A DNA stretch of 64,000 nt from Alcaligenes faecalis. Its GTDB lineage: Bacteria > Pseudomonadota > Gammaproteobacteria > Burkholderiales > Burkholderiaceae_B. This document shows positions 36,237-46,217 of the stretch, one piece after another. The DNA is taken from the NCBI RefSeq assembly GCF_002443155.1, contig NZ_CP023667.1:682001-746000 (forward strand), given 5' to 3'. The translations under genes and the position numbers were made by a program. Within the stretch, counting starts at the first letter, position 1. Each line of letters opens with the position of its first letter. Below the pieces are notes generated by a model, which saw only the letters and a list, made by a program, of their open reading frames with translations, made no database searches and was not told the origin of the DNA.

Positions 36237-37538
36237 TTAAGGCACCAGCGCCAGACCGATACGGAACTGAGAAGAGCGATCGCGATATCCCAGCATGGTT
36301 TCCGCATAGCCCGAGAAGTACTGGCCGTAGAGATAGCCATTCATGTTCAAAGGCGTGCGGTTCAGCGGCCAGGCAATCGTGAACTCATGCGTATTGCGGC
36401 TGCCCGCGCCCTTGTTGTACATGCCAGACAGTACTAGTCCGTTGTCCTGCGCGTAACGGACCTTCCAGTCGTAACGGCCACGGTAGTGTGCCCAGTCTGC
36501 GTTCTCGCCCATGAATACATAGTGCTTGATGCGTGGGGCAAACGTCAGTGTGGCGCCGTGATCAAAGCGGTAATTGAACTCGGGCTGGATGAAGACCTCG
36601 TTCATGGAGCGGGAGTCGTCTCCGGCCTTGCCGTTGGAGGCGTGTTCGTAGCCGGTGGCCAGGCCCATGAACAAACGTTTCTGCTCGGACTCCCAAATGG
36701 AGTCCTTACGCCAGAAGAAGCTGGGGCGGTAGGTGGTGTCTACAAAAGGCTTGGAGTCGGCATGCAGATCCCACAGGGCTGTTTGCGTATAGCCAATGTA
36801 GAAGTGATCGTAGAATCTCGGATTGCTAGGATCATCCGGCGAATGCAGACGGTACTTGAAGCTCAGCTGGAAGCGGGCGTTTGTGCCGCCTTTATTGCCG
36901 ACAATAAAGTAGGTTGGGTCGTGAGCCGAAATCGCATTGCTGAAGTTCTCGAAGCTGGAGTTCGCGGGTTTCAGGCCTTGTCCATTATTGATGGCTGGCC
37001 CTTCGCGTTGTGCTCCGGCTGCGACGGCCTGGGCATAGGGCAGGGCGGGGTCAATGACACGTGGGTCATGGCCAGCACCTGCGTTCACCACGGCGGCGTT
37101 TGCTGCTTGCGAAGTAATCGGGCTTTGGGCTTCCGGATTGGTGTCCAGTGCCAACATCACACGCTCGCCTTCAATATTGACGGCTTGCAAGCCGGTCAAG
37201 CCATTGGGGACCACGGCTCGCCAGCTGTAGGCGGTGAAGTTGTTGGTAGGGATGGATGCTCGGGGCCGCGGGTTGACCAGTTCGGCCAGGCTGCGGATGA
37301 CGTTGCCGTTATTGTCGCGCCACTGCAAAACCAGGTTTTGCGGGGCGGTCCAGCTCATCAAGCTGCCTGTGTCGTTGTAGACGATGGCGTCAATATCGAC
37401 GGTTTCACCAGAACTGGCCTGTACTTGGCGCAACTGGTAGCTGATACCTGCCTGTGCGGTATTCAGGATTGCGCTCAAGATAAGAAGGGGGGCCGATAGT
37501 ATTAAAGAGTGCTTACTTAGTTTCTTTTTGGTCGGCAT
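36237..37538 (-). CDS. pldA: Outer membrane phospholipase A
   Basis: The 433-residue protein carries a signal peptide (LSKHSLILSAPLLILSAILNTAQA), an N-terminal beta domain of about 150 residues, and a 12-strand barrel. The active-site motifs of OMPLA are present: ATGYEHASNGKAGDDSRSMNEVFIQP holds the catalytic His and Ser and the following Asn, and FYIGYTQTALWDL and YRPSFFW are the conserved barrel strands. It hydrolyses phospholipids in the outer leaflet after envelope stress. The N-terminal extension is longer than in E. coli PldA (289 residues). ATG 37538 is used because the upstream GTG adds residues before a normal signal peptide. Confidence 0.9.
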   Translation of the reverse strand: MPTKKKLSKHSLILSAPLLILSAILNTAQAGISYQLRQVQASSGETVDIDAIVYNDTGSLMSWTAPQNLVLQWRDNNGNVIRSLAELVNPRPRASIPTNNFTAYSWRAVVPNGLTGLQAVNIEGERVMLALDTNPEAQSPITSQAANAAVVNAGAGHDPRVIDPALPYAQAVAAGAQREGPAINNGQGLKPANSSFENFSNAISAHDPTYFIVGNKGGTNARFQLSFKYRLHSPDDPSNPRFYDHFYIGYTQTALWDLHADSKPFVDTTYRPSFFWRKDSIWESEQKRLFMGLATGYEHASNGKAGDDSRSMNEVFIQPEFNYRFDHGATLTFAPRIKHYVFMGENADWAHYRGRYDWKVRYAQDNGLVLSGMYNKGAGSRNTHEFTIAWPLNRTPLNMNGYLYGQYFSGYAETMLGYRDRSSQFRIGLALVP

Positions 37539-38098
<560 letters not shown>

Positions 38099-38407
38099 AT
38101 GCAAGACCCTCTTGTAGGTCGGATTACGGCCAATCCTCGCTATCAGAATCTGGTCAAGACCCGGTTGCGGCTGGGCTGGATGCTCACCATCGTCATGCTG
38201 GTGGCTTACTACAGTTACATCGGCATTATTGCTTTCGACAAGGAATTGTTTGCAGAGCGCTTGGGTGATGGCGTCATGACCTTGGGTATTCCTATTGGTT
38301 TTGGAGTCATTGTGTTGGCCGTCGTGATTACAGGCATTTATGTCTGGCGCGCCAATACCAAGTTTGACCAGATGGCCAAGGAAGTCCTTGAGGAGGTGCG
38401 TAAATGA
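38099..38407 (+). CDS. DUF485 membrane protein (YjcH-like)
   Basis: The 102-residue protein has two membrane helices ([22 protein letters not shown] and [22 protein letters not shown]) and a charged C-terminus. This is the YjcH-type partner always encoded before the acetate permease. GGAG lies ten bases before ATG 38099, and the gene overlaps actP by four bases (ATGA). It probably assists assembly or activity of ActP. Confidence 0.93.
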   Translation: MQDPLVGRITANPRYQNLVKTRLRLGWMLTIVMLVAYYSYIGIIAFDKELFAERLGDGVMTLGIPIGFGVIVLAVVITGIYVWRANTKFDQMAKEVLEEVRK

Positions 38408-40122
38408 AGCATTCCTATCTTCGTTCCGGCCTGGCTCTGGGCCTGATGCTGGCCAGCCCCGCCTTGCTGGCGGCTGGCGGCGACCTGGGCGAGCTGCAAA
38501 AGCAGCCGACCAACTGGACTGCGATTGGCATGTTCGCGGTCTTTGTGCTGGCGACCTTGTGGATTACCAAATGGGCGGCTGCCCGCACCAAGTCGGTCTC
38601 TGACTTCTACACGGCAGGTGGCGGTATTACGGGCTTTCAAAACGGCCTGGCCATTGCCGGTGACTATATGTCTGCGGCTTCCTTTTTGGGTATTTCGGCT
38701 GCGGTGATGATCAACGGCTACGATGGCCTGATCTATTCCATCGGCTTTTTGGTCGGCTGGCCCATCATTACGTTCCTGCTGGCAGAAAAGCTGCGTAACC
38801 TGGGCAAGTTCACCTTTGCCGACGTGGCGGCTTACCGCTTCCGCCAAGGTCCGATTCGCGCCTTTGCGGCTTCGGGTACGCTGGTTGTGGTTCTGTTCTA
38901 CCTGATCGCACAGATGGTCGGTGCCGGCCAGTTGATCAAGCTGCTGTTTGGTCTGGAGTACTGGGTTGCCGTGGTGCTGGTGGGCGTGTTGATGATGGTC
39001 TACGTGCTGTTTGGCGGTATGACAGCCACGACCTGGGTGCAGATCATCAAGGCTGGTTTGCTGCTGTTCGGTGCTTCTTTCATGGCCATCATGGTATTGG
39101 CACAGTACGGTTTTTCCCCTGAAAAACTGTTTGCCGCTGCCGTGCAGGTCAAGACCGATGCCGCTATTGCTGCCGGTAAAGATGCGGTTCAGGCTTCCTC
39201 GATCGGTCAGGCCATCATGGGCCCCGGCAACTTCATCAAGGACCCGATCAGCGCGATTTCCTTCGGTATGGCTCTGATGTTCGGTACGGCTGGTCTGCCA
39301 CACATCCTGATGCGCTTCTTCACGGTGCCTGATGCAAAAGAAGCACGTAAATCCGTGTTCTGGGCGACCACCTGGATTGGTTACTTCTACATCCTGACCT
39401 TCATCATTGGTTTTGGCGCTATCGTGCTGGTGTCCACCAATCCCCGCTTCCTGGAAATTGGCGGCGACCTGATTGGCGGTTCCAATATGGCGGCTGTGCA
39501 CCTGGCTGATGCTGTGGGTGGCGACGTGTTCCTGGGCTTCATGTCGGCAGTGGCGTTTGCCACGATTCTGGCTGTGGTGGCCGGTTTGACACTGTCCGGT
39601 ACGTCGGCCGTGTCGCATGACCTGTACTCCACGCTGATCAAGAAAGGCGAGGCCACAAACGAAGAAGTGATGCGTGTATCGCGCACCACCACCTTGATTC
39701 TGGGTGTGGTTGCCGTGTTGCTGGGCATTATCTTCGAGAAGCAGAACATCGCTTTCATGGTGTCCCTGGCCTTCGCGATTGCCGCTTCGGCCAACTTCCC
39801 GGTCCTGTTCCTGTCCATTCTTTGGAAAGGTTGCACGACGCGTGGTGCCACGATTGGCGGTTTCCTGGGTCTGATCGTTGCTTTGCTGCTGACCTTGCTC
39901 TCCCCATCGGTGTGGGAAGCGACGCTGGGTAATCCTGCTGGTTCGGCTCCGTTCCCTTATGCATCGGCTGCCTTGTTCTCCATGCCTTTGGCTTTTATTG
40001 CGATCTGGTTCTTCTCGATCACCGATAAAAGCCCACGTGCCGAGATCGACCGTGCTGGTTTCGAGGCTCAGTCGGTACGTTCTGAAACGGGTGTGGGTGC
40101 AGAAGCTGCCTCTGCGCACTAA
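38404..40122 (+). CDS. actP: Cation/acetate symporter ActP
   Basis: This 572-residue protein of the sodium:solute symporter family takes up acetate and other short carboxylates at the inner membrane. It starts with a signal-like segment, then about 13 membrane helices. Family motifs include [35 protein letters not shown], the [26 protein letters not shown] loop and [26 protein letters not shown]. It is translationally coupled to the DUF485 gene. The nearby acyl-CoA synthetase is not in the same operon. Confidence 0.95.
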   Translation: MKHSYLRSGLALGLMLASPALLAAGGDLGELQKQPTNWTAIGMFAVFVLATLWITKWAAARTKSVSDFYTAGGGITGFQNGLAIAGDYMSAASFLGISAAVMINGYDGLIYSIGFLVGWPIITFLLAEKLRNLGKFTFADVAAYRFRQGPIRAFAASGTLVVVLFYLIAQMVGAGQLIKLLFGLEYWVAVVLVGVLMMVYVLFGGMTATTWVQIIKAGLLLFGASFMAIMVLAQYGFSPEKLFAAAVQVKTDAAIAAGKDAVQASSIGQAIMGPGNFIKDPISAISFGMALMFGTAGLPHILMRFFTVPDAKEARKSVFWATTWIGYFYILTFIIGFGAIVLVSTNPRFLEIGGDLIGGSNMAAVHLADAVGGDVFLGFMSAVAFATILAVVAGLTLSGTSAVSHDLYSTLIKKGEATNEEVMRVSRTTTLILGVVAVLLGIIFEKQNIAFMVSLAFAIAASANFPVLFLSILWKGCTTRGATIGGFLGLIVALLLTLLSPSVWEATLGNPAGSAPFPYASAALFSMPLAFIAIWFFSITDKSPRAEIDRAGFEAQSVRSETGVGAEAASAH

Positions 40123-40175
40123 TCTGCTCTGACAGGCCGGGCTTTGGCGCCCGTGCCTGATCCTGACAGCGAACA

Positions 40176-40216
40176 AAAAACCCCGGTGTGATTCGAATCA
40201 CACCGGGGTTTTTATT
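40176..40216. terminator. Bidirectional terminator between actP and paaX-like gene
   Basis: The arms 40176-40193 and 40196-40213 are perfectly complementary over 18 bases, with A and T runs at the outer ends that serve both convergent genes. Confidence 0.95.
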
Positions 40217-40219
40217 TGT

Positions 40220-40303
40220 CCCTTCGTCAGTCCCTTCGTCAGTCCCTTCGTCAGTCCCTTCGTCAGTCCCTTCGTCAGTCCCTTCGTCAGTCCCTTCGTC
40301 AGG
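40220..40303 (+). repeat. Tandem 12-mer repeat, about 7 copies
   Basis: Six exact copies of CCCTTCGTCAGT plus a seventh that differs only in its last base run from 40220 to 40303. The array begins seven bases after the terminator stem and ends 21 bases before the 3' end of the PaaX-like gene. Confidence 0.97.
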
Positions 40304-40324
40304 TTGCAAGTTCAGGAATCAGGC

Positions 40325-41284
40325 TCAGGCTTGGCTCTCGGAGGGAACGGGCAGGCCGTCAAAACGCTCGTAGAAGTAAGCGGCGGCTTCTGGCGCCTGT
40401 TCATCTTCGGCACGCAGGGTGGACAGGATATAGCGCTCGGCCTTGCCGCAGACCTGACGGTACACATCCCGGCACAGCTCATAGGCCTGTTTTCCTGCCC
40501 AGCCTGCGGGCAGCAGTTCAATGGGCAGTTGCGGGTCATGCAGCTGAATCCGGCGGAACTCGTGAATCAGCAGGGTGCGAATCACGAAGGCCAGCTCGTC
40601 GTTGTAGTCGTGGCCTGCATCCAGCATGGCCAGGGCAGGGGCAAAGCGCTGGATGAACTGTCCGTAGCCGCTGGCCACCTGGGCCAGATCCCAGCTGTCC
40701 TGAATCAGTTGAGACAGGGGGCGGGTCTGAGGCAGCTGAGACGGCTCCAGCTTGCCCACATATACCTGCGACTGCGCCTGTGTCGCCTGCAGGATGTAAT
40801 CCAGAATCGTGTGATCCGGGTTCGGGTGCAGGAAGGCGGTGGGTGACAAGGCGCAAAAGCCTTCCCACAGCAGTTCCTTGCGCAGGTCGGCCCGTTGCTT
40901 GGAGTTCATCATCAGGCTGGGCATGCTGAAGATCAGCGTCCATTGACCATCCCAGGCCAGGTAGGTAGGCGTGTAGATGCGTTGATACGCGTGCTCGAAG
41001 CGCTGGCTGGCTTCGGGGCGCAAGGTGTACTGGCTGCGTCGCCCCTCGCGTTGCGCGCTTAGCCAGCCCTCCTCGGCCAGCCTGTAGACGCTGGTGCGCA
41101 CCAGCCGGTCGCTGATCCCGAAGGGGGCCAGCAACTGAATCAAACTACCCAGCCAGAGTTTGCCGCCATGCGGGCGAATCACGTCGCCAAACAAGGTCAT
41201 GACCAGGGACTTGGCACGGGGAGGGCGGTTTTCGAGATGGTGGGCGGCCCATTGGGCCAGGTCGGAATAAGGAAGCTCGGACAT
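40325..41284 (-). CDS. PaaX family transcriptional repressor
   Basis: The 319-residue protein has an N-terminal winged helix (AKSLVMTLFGDVIRPHGGKLWLGSLIQLLAPFGISDRLVRTSVYRLAEEGWLSAQREGRRSQYTL), a central PaaX domain (WTLIFSMP) and the C-terminal PaaX_C region (ELLPAGWAGKQAYELCRDVYRQV). PaaX represses phenylacetate degradation and binds phenylacetyl-CoA, but no paa genes are in the window, so the target is not shown. ATG 41284 is chosen; a TTG at 41305 has no better binding site. Confidence 0.9.
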   Translation of the reverse strand: MSELPYSDLAQWAAHHLENRPPRAKSLVMTLFGDVIRPHGGKLWLGSLIQLLAPFGISDRLVRTSVYRLAEEGWLSAQREGRRSQYTLRPEASQRFEHAYQRIYTPTYLAWDGQWTLIFSMPSLMMNSKQRADLRKELLWEGFCALSPTAFLHPNPDHTILDYILQATQAQSQVYVGKLEPSQLPQTRPLSQLIQDSWDLAQVASGYGQFIQRFAPALAMLDAGHDYNDELAFVIRTLLIHEFRRIQLHDPQLPIELLPAGWAGKQAYELCRDVYRQVCGKAERYILSTLRAEDEQAPEAAAYFYERFDGLPVPSESQA

Positions 41285-41443
41285 TGTTTTTTTAAAGGCG
41301 CTCAAGGCTGTATGGGAACGGCACGCCTGTCTGTGTAGACCGTTTAAGCGCTTGATTATAAAGGGTGGGTGCGCAAGCGGATTGAAAGATTGTGCAAGCC
41401 AAGGGCTTTCTTGAAGCTTGCAGCAGTTTTATGGGCGCACACA

Positions 41444-42913
41444 CTACAGATAGGGGCTGGCCAGCCAGATCAGGCGGTTGCGCAAGCGCTTGCCAAAGCC
41501 AATGGAACTTAAGGATTCCAGGCTGACGGCTTCGGCCTCTTCAATTTCCAGATCAATCAGGTTCTGAATTTGGCGGGCCGTGTCGCGACTGTAGATTTCC
41601 ACATCCAGCTCGAAGTTCAGACGCAAGCTGCGCGGGTCCAGATTGGACGAGCCAATATAAGACCAGACGCCGTCAATCGTCATGAGCTTGGAGTGGTTAA
41701 AGGGGCCGCGAGCGCGCCAGACACGGCAACCCGCGCGCAGCACCTGATCCAGCTGGGCTGTCATGGCGTAATTGACCAGGCGCAGATTGTTTTGTCCAGG
41801 AATCACGATATCGACCTGAATGCCGCGACGGGCGGCGGTATTCAAGGCTCCCAGCAAGATCTGGTCAGGCAGAAAGTAGGGCGATTGAATACGGATATGG
41901 CGCTGGGCAATGGCAAATGCACCTTGCAGCATGTGATGCGTGCTGGCCATGAAACGATCCGGGCCGGAGGCGATGCATCGGGCAGGAACGTGGGGTCTGG
42001 GTGCTGGCGAGGGGCTGGCATGCCAATAGATCGGGGACAAGTCCTCGCGGGTGGTGAATTGCCAGTCATGGCGGAAAGAGGCCAGCAATTGCATGACAGC
42101 CGGGCCTTCCAGGCGAAAGTGCGTGTCCTGGGACGGTTTGCCATCGCTGTACTCCGCCATAAAGGACTCTCGCAGATTCATGCCGCCGGTAAAGCCGATC
42201 GTGCCGTCTACAATCAGCAGCTTGCGGTGGCTGCGAAGATTGGCGTAGGGCATGCGCAAAAAACCCAGCGGATTGGTCATGAACAAAGCGCAGCGTATGC
42301 CTTCCCGGCGCAGCAATCGCACAATGGGTGTGCGCGAGTACTTCGCCCCGATGGCATCGACCAGGACACGAATCTGCACGCCACGTTGATGGGCACGAGA
42401 CAGGGCGCTGACAAACTCACGTCCCAGGCGGTCGCTGTCGAAAATATAGCTTTGCAGGGCAATGGTGCTGTGGGCCTGCTCAATGGCTTCCAGCATGGCT
42501 GGGTAGGTTTGATCGCCGCCGACCAGAACGCGCACATTATTGCCATTGCGCAGCTGGCTGCGGCTGACGCGGTCACCCAGAATTTGCAAAGAGCGAAAGG
42601 GGGCGCCTACCAGGGCGCCAATGTCCGAGACGGGGGGGTGCAGATACGTGACCTGTTCATAGAACACGTCCGCACTTTGTTCCAGAAGGCTTTGCCTGCG
42701 TACGCGATTGATCCCCGCAATCAAATACAGAAACGGTCCCAGCAGGGGCGACATGATGATGACGCCCACCCAGCTGATGGCTGCACGGACATCATTTTTG
42801 GTCATGGCGGCATGAATCGCCGCCGAAGCACCCAGTATCACGCTGAGTGCCAGGGCCAGATGCGGCCAGTAATCGTGCAGCAGGGAGCGCAGGTGTATCA
42901 GATGCTCTTGCAT
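41444..42913 (-). CDS. cls: Cardiolipin synthase
   Basis: The 489-residue protein has two N-terminal membrane helices (HLALALSVILGASAAIHAAM and AISWVGVIIMSPLLGPFLYLIAG), then two phospholipase D domains. The HKD motifs are HRKLLIVDGTIGFTGGMN and HSKLMTIDGVWSYIGSSNLDPRS. It condenses phosphatidylglycerol molecules to cardiolipin in the inner membrane. ATG 42913 is taken as the start because the stop of the upstream small gene is four bases before it and the sequence upstream of the first helix is not conserved-looking. The C-terminus is basic. Confidence 0.93.
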   Translation of the reverse strand: MQEHLIHLRSLLHDYWPHLALALSVILGASAAIHAAMTKNDVRAAISWVGVIIMSPLLGPFLYLIAGINRVRRQSLLEQSADVFYEQVTYLHPPVSDIGALVGAPFRSLQILGDRVSRSQLRNGNNVRVLVGGDQTYPAMLEAIEQAHSTIALQSYIFDSDRLGREFVSALSRAHQRGVQIRVLVDAIGAKYSRTPIVRLLRREGIRCALFMTNPLGFLRMPYANLRSHRKLLIVDGTIGFTGGMNLRESFMAEYSDGKPSQDTHFRLEGPAVMQLLASFRHDWQFTTREDLSPIYWHASPSPAPRPHVPARCIASGPDRFMASTHHMLQGAFAIAQRHIRIQSPYFLPDQILLGALNTAARRGIQVDIVIPGQNNLRLVNYAMTAQLDQVLRAGCRVWRARGPFNHSKLMTIDGVWSYIGSSNLDPRSLRLNFELDVEIYSRDTARQIQNLIDLEIEEAEAVSLESLSSIGFGKRLRNRLIWLASPYL

Positions 42914-42917
42914 GGGT

Positions 42918-43154
42918 TCAGGTGTTACGTTGCTTGTCGGGCAGGTCCGGACGTTGGTAGAGGCTGTGCATCCAGGATGGATTCGGCTCACCGCGGGCGG
43001 CAAATTGCTGCAGGCGGGAGGGGGAGCGCCATACGCCACCACCGATGCCGGGGGAGGGCTGGACGCCATACCAAAACCATTGGCCGTCTTCGTCTTGTGC
43101 AAGCCAGTCCCAATTGGCGGGTGCCTGATCCCAGCAGGGGAAACCGAGTGTCAT
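42918..43154 (-). CDS. Small conserved-looking protein upstream of cls
   Basis: The 78-residue product is Trp-rich (seven Trp) and neutral to acidic, with repeated W/Y near Gly-Pro: FPCWDQAPANWDWLAQDEDGQW and FWYGVQPSPGIGGGVWRSPS. It has no signal peptide or membrane helix. GGAAG precedes ATG 43154 at about nine bases, and the stop is four bases from the cls start, so the two are probably cotranslated. The Trp-rich pattern suggests a structured domain. I do not recognise a family name or function. Confidence 0.65.
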   Translation of the reverse strand: MTLGFPCWDQAPANWDWLAQDEDGQWFWYGVQPSPGIGGGVWRSPSRLQQFAARGEPNPSWMHSLYQRPDLPDKQRNT

Positions 43155-43417
43155 CAGCAAACTTCCAGAAAATGGGACAGATTAGAGTATAAGAAAGCGT
43201 GGTTTTGTGCCAGTTTCTATTACAGAACGCGCGGGCTGAAAAGTAGGGTGGACGATGGGGGAGAGGCTTGTGAGCGGCAGGCCCGGCAATTTTGCGGGCT
43301 GGGGCGAAGGCTGAGGTGAGCATTGGCCTGGGTTTCACAATCGAACACAGTTTATTGTCCTGTCCGAACTTGTGCGGGGGTGTGCGAAGGCGCCAAACTT
43401 GCTACGATGAACAAACG

Positions 43418-43445
43418 CAAAAAAGCCCGCTACGTGGCGGGCTTT
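43418..43445 (-). terminator. Terminator of tRNA-His
   Basis: AAAGCCCGC (43422-43430) pairs with GCGGGCTTT (43437-43445); on the minus strand the stem is followed by TTTTTTGCG. Confidence 0.85.
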
Positions 43446-43521
43446 CAAGTATGTTCTTTTCCAGTTCCTGGTCTTGTCACCATTTAAGGAGATCTGCAAA
43501 ACCTTGGAAGCGGTAAATTTC

Positions 43522-43597
43522 TGGGGTGACCGATGGGGCTCGAACCCACGACAACCGGAATCACAATCCGGGACTCTACCAACTGAGCTACGGTCAC
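43522..43597 (-). tRNA. tRNA-His (GTG)
   Basis: The 76-base cloverleaf has acceptor GTGACCG/CGGTCAC, D loop AGTTGGTA, anticodon loop ATTGTGA (GTG), T loop TTCGAGC, a C discriminator and encoded CCA. The base before it is G on the minus strand, the extra G(-1) typical of tRNA-His. Confidence 0.97.
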
Positions 43598-43793
43598 CAC
43601 TGTGTACTGCTTTTTTTGCTTCTGGCCTACATCAAGGTGAGCTGCGAAGTAAAAAATGTATTCTAGCATGCTTTTTTCAAATAGTGCAACACTCGTGCAA
43701 GAATACTTCGACCCTGAGTCTTGCTCCGGTCTTGCCGGTCACGGCGTGACTCAGGTTTAATGATTTCCCCTCGTAATAGCAAGGAAGCGCGAA

Positions 43794-44420
43794 ATGTCTC
43801 AATTATTCGTCGTTCATCCCGAAAACCCCCAACCCCGCGCATTGGCTCAAGCAGCCGAACTATTGGCTAAAGGAGGGCTGCTCGCCATTCCTACCGATTC
43901 CAGTTATGCCGTTGTCGCTCGTCTGGACGACAAGTCCGCCGCTGACAATCTGCGTCGTTTGCGTGGCTTGGATGATCGTCATCATCTGACCTTGCTGTGT
44001 CGTGATCTGGCCGAGATCAGCCACTTTGCCAAAGTGGACAATCCGCAGTATCGCTTGTTGAAAATGGCTACCCCCGGCCCGTGGACCTTTATTCTGGAAG
44101 CTACCAAGGAAGTGCCGCGCCGCGTGTCGCACCCTTCGCGCAAAACCATTGGTATTCGGGTGCCCGACCAGAAAGTGGCCCTGGCCCTGATGGAGCAAGT
44201 CGGCAGCCCCTTGATTTCCACCACTCTGATTCCTGATGGCGAAGACGAACCTTTGAACGACGCCCAGGAAATTCTGGACCGTTATGCCCACCAGTTGGCG
44301 GCGGTTGTCGATGGTGGGCCTTGCCCCTTGCAGGCCACTACCGTGATTGATCTGACCGGTCCCACACCGGAAGTGCAGCGTCGTGGCTCGGGTGATCCTG
44401 CCACGCTGGGCCTGTCCTGA
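43794..44420 (+). CDS. yciO: YciO family protein (Sua5/YrdC fold)
   Basis: The 208-residue protein matches E. coli YciO in length and start (SQLFVVHPENPQPRALAQAAELL). It has the Sua5/YrdC core: PTDSSYAVVARLDDKSA, KMATPGPWTFILEATKEVPRR and GIRVPDQKVALAL. Members related to YciO bind ATP and RNA, and their role in threonylcarbamoyladenosine synthesis is uncertain; TsaC is the main enzyme. AAGGAAG precedes ATG 43794. An M50 protease gene follows in the same direction. Confidence 0.88.
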   Translation: MSQLFVVHPENPQPRALAQAAELLAKGGLLAIPTDSSYAVVARLDDKSAADNLRRLRGLDDRHHLTLLCRDLAEISHFAKVDNPQYRLLKMATPGPWTFILEATKEVPRRVSHPSRKTIGIRVPDQKVALALMEQVGSPLISTTLIPDGEDEPLNDAQEILDRYAHQLAAVVDGGPCPLQATTVIDLTGPTPEVQRRGSGDPATLGLS

Positions 44421-44581
44421 TCCCCCGGACTTGCACAAAACTCGCGTCCAGGTGCCTATCCGTGTTTCAATTCTGAACCTTGGGGCAGCACTCGCTGTCC
44501 CAATCAGACAGGCTGATTGCAGGCGGCTTATCGTCCTGACAGAGTAGGGGGACAGGTCCCCGGCCTGGACCAAGGATCACC

Positions 44582-45232
44582 ATGGACTCTTTTATACAGA
44601 CCTTGACGGTCTATGCTTTGCCAGTCATTTTCGGTATTACGCTGCATGAAGCCGCCCACGGCTACGTCGCCCGCATGTTTGGCGACCCGACGGCCATGCT
44701 GGCCGGTCGCATCAGCCTGAATCCACTGCGTCATATCGACCCTATTGGCACGATTGTGGTGCCGGCGGTTCTGTTGCTGTCCAGCGCCATGATGGGCATG
44801 GGCGGCATTCTGTTTGGCTGGGCCAAGCCCGTCCCTGTGGATTGGGGCCGCTTGCGCAACCCCAAGCGCGACATGCTCTGGGTGGCCTTGGCAGGACCGG
44901 CCTCCAATATGGTGATGGCTATTTTGTGGGTTCTGTATGCCCATTTGATGGTCAAGATCGGGCAGGGCGATAGCCGCTTCTGGATGGGAATGGCAGTGGC
45001 AGGTGTACAGGTCAACCTGGTTCTGATGGCGCTGAATCTGCTGCCTTTGCCGCCTTTGGACGGTGGACGCATTGTATTTAGTCTATTGCCTAATCGTTTG
45101 GCCTATCATTATTCTCGTATCGAGCCTTATGGCATGGTCATTCTGATCCTGCTGATGTTCACCGGCGTGCTGTGGACCCTGATGAGTCCTCTGATTGCGC
45201 TGGGCGAAGGCATATTGAAATGGTTCTTATGA
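44582..45232 (+). CDS. Site-2 protease family membrane metalloprotease (M50)
   Basis: The 216-residue protein is mostly hydrophobic, with about six membrane segments. The zinc site HEAAHG lies in the first (FGITLHEAAHGYVARM, about residues 20-35). The third zinc ligand is in the C-terminal NLLPLPPLDGGRIVF. This is the compact YwhC/Rip-like group without PDZ domain. The substrate is unknown. AAGGATCACC precedes ATG 44582. It lies between yciO and dapA. Confidence 0.9.
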   Translation: MDSFIQTLTVYALPVIFGITLHEAAHGYVARMFGDPTAMLAGRISLNPLRHIDPIGTIVVPAVLLLSSAMMGMGGILFGWAKPVPVDWGRLRNPKRDMLWVALAGPASNMVMAILWVLYAHLMVKIGQGDSRFWMGMAVAGVQVNLVLMALNLLPLPPLDGGRIVFSLLPNRLAYHYSRIEPYGMVILILLMFTGVLWTLMSPLIALGEGILKWFL

Positions 45233-45311
45233 TTTAACGGCTTATCCGTTAAACTTGTGAGTCATATTTTTTTTCGGCTATAGGGCCTTAAACCCGGAGA
45301 TTCATCTCATC

Positions 45312-46217
45312 ATGGCAAGTTCGGACTCTGCTATTTCCAATTTTCAGGGCAGCATGGTTGCCCTTGTTACACCCATGGATCCCAATGGGGGTCTGGATTT
45401 TGCCGCTTACCGAAAGCTGATCGACTGGCACATTCAGGAAGGAACGCGTGTGCTGGTGGTCGTTGGAACCTCGGGCGAATCGCCCACGGTGTCGGTGGAT
45501 GAACACGCTGAACTGATCAAGGTAGCCGTTGAGCACGCGGCTGGCCGTGTGCCCGTGATTGCCGGTGTGGGTGGCAACTCCACTCGCGAGGCCATCGAAC
45601 TGTCGCGTCACGCCCAGGAAGTGGGTGCAGACGCCGGTTTGTCGGTGGTGCCTTACTACAACCGTCCTACTCAGGAAGGCATGTACCAGCATTTTCGCGC
45701 CATTGCGGAAGCGGTGGATCTGCCTCAGTTCCTGTACAACGTGCCTGGTCGCACGGTAGCTGATCTGCAGAACGACACCGTGCTGCGTCTGGCTCAAATC
45801 CCCAACATCATCGGTATCAAGGATGCAACGGGCGACTTGGCTCGTGGTGGCCTGCTGCTGCGTGATGCACCGGAAGACTTCATTGTGGTCAGTGGTGATG
45901 ATCCTACCGCTGCTTCGTATATCTTGCTGGGCGCCAAAGGCAATATCTCCGTGACGGCCAACGTGGCCCCACGCCTGATGAGCCAGTTGTGTCAGGCCGC
46001 TCTGGATATGGACGTACCTACCGTACGTCGTTTGAATGCCTATCTGGCAGGTCTGAACAAGAACCTGTTTGTTGAGGCTAACCCCATCCCCGTGAAATGG
46101 GCAGTTGCAGAAATGGGCCTTACTCAGCTGGGATATCGTTTACCATTGACGCCGTTAAATGCACAGCATCACGAGTTGCTGCGTCAATCTTTGAAACTTG
46201 CGGATCTTCTTCCATGA
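45312..46217 (+). CDS. dapA: 4-hydroxy-tetrahydrodipicolinate synthase
   Basis: DapA condenses pyruvate with aspartate semialdehyde, the first committed step to lysine and meso-diaminopimelate. The 301-residue TIM barrel has [10 protein letters not shown], the GTSGESPTV substrate loop, [14 protein letters not shown], the catalytic Tyr in FLYNVPGRT and the Schiff-base Lys in [10 protein letters not shown]. It overlaps bamC by four bases, the E. coli dapA-bamC arrangement. Confidence 0.96.
   Translation: MASSDSAISNFQGSMVALVTPMDPNGGLDFAAYRKLIDWHIQEGTRVLVVVGTSGESPTVSVDEHAELIKVAVEHAAGRVPVIAGVGGNSTREAIELSRHAQEVGADAGLSVVPYYNRPTQEGMYQHFRAIAEAVDLPQFLYNVPGRTVADLQNDTVLRLAQIPNIIGIKDATGDLARGGLLLRDAPEDFIVVSGDDPTAASYILLGAKGNISVTANVAPRLMSQLCQAALDMDVPTVRRLNAYLAGLNKNLFVEANPIPVKWAVAEMGLTQLGYRLPLTPLNAQHHELLRQSLKLADLLP

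Larger units (their letters stand above)
43155..43793. other. Intergenic region with tRNA-His
   Basis: This 639-base gap contains a terminator (43418-43445), tRNA-His (43522-43597, minus) and the yciO upstream region. The stretch 43155-43417 carries the promoter of the small gene-cls unit. Reading frames here are short and without support. Confidence 0.6.

Noticed and set aside
40019..40309. Minus-strand frame with Asp-Glu-Gly-Thr repeats
   Set aside because: It reads through the 12-mer array, a terminator and the end of actP, with no binding site; the periodic peptide is a by-product of the DNA repeat.
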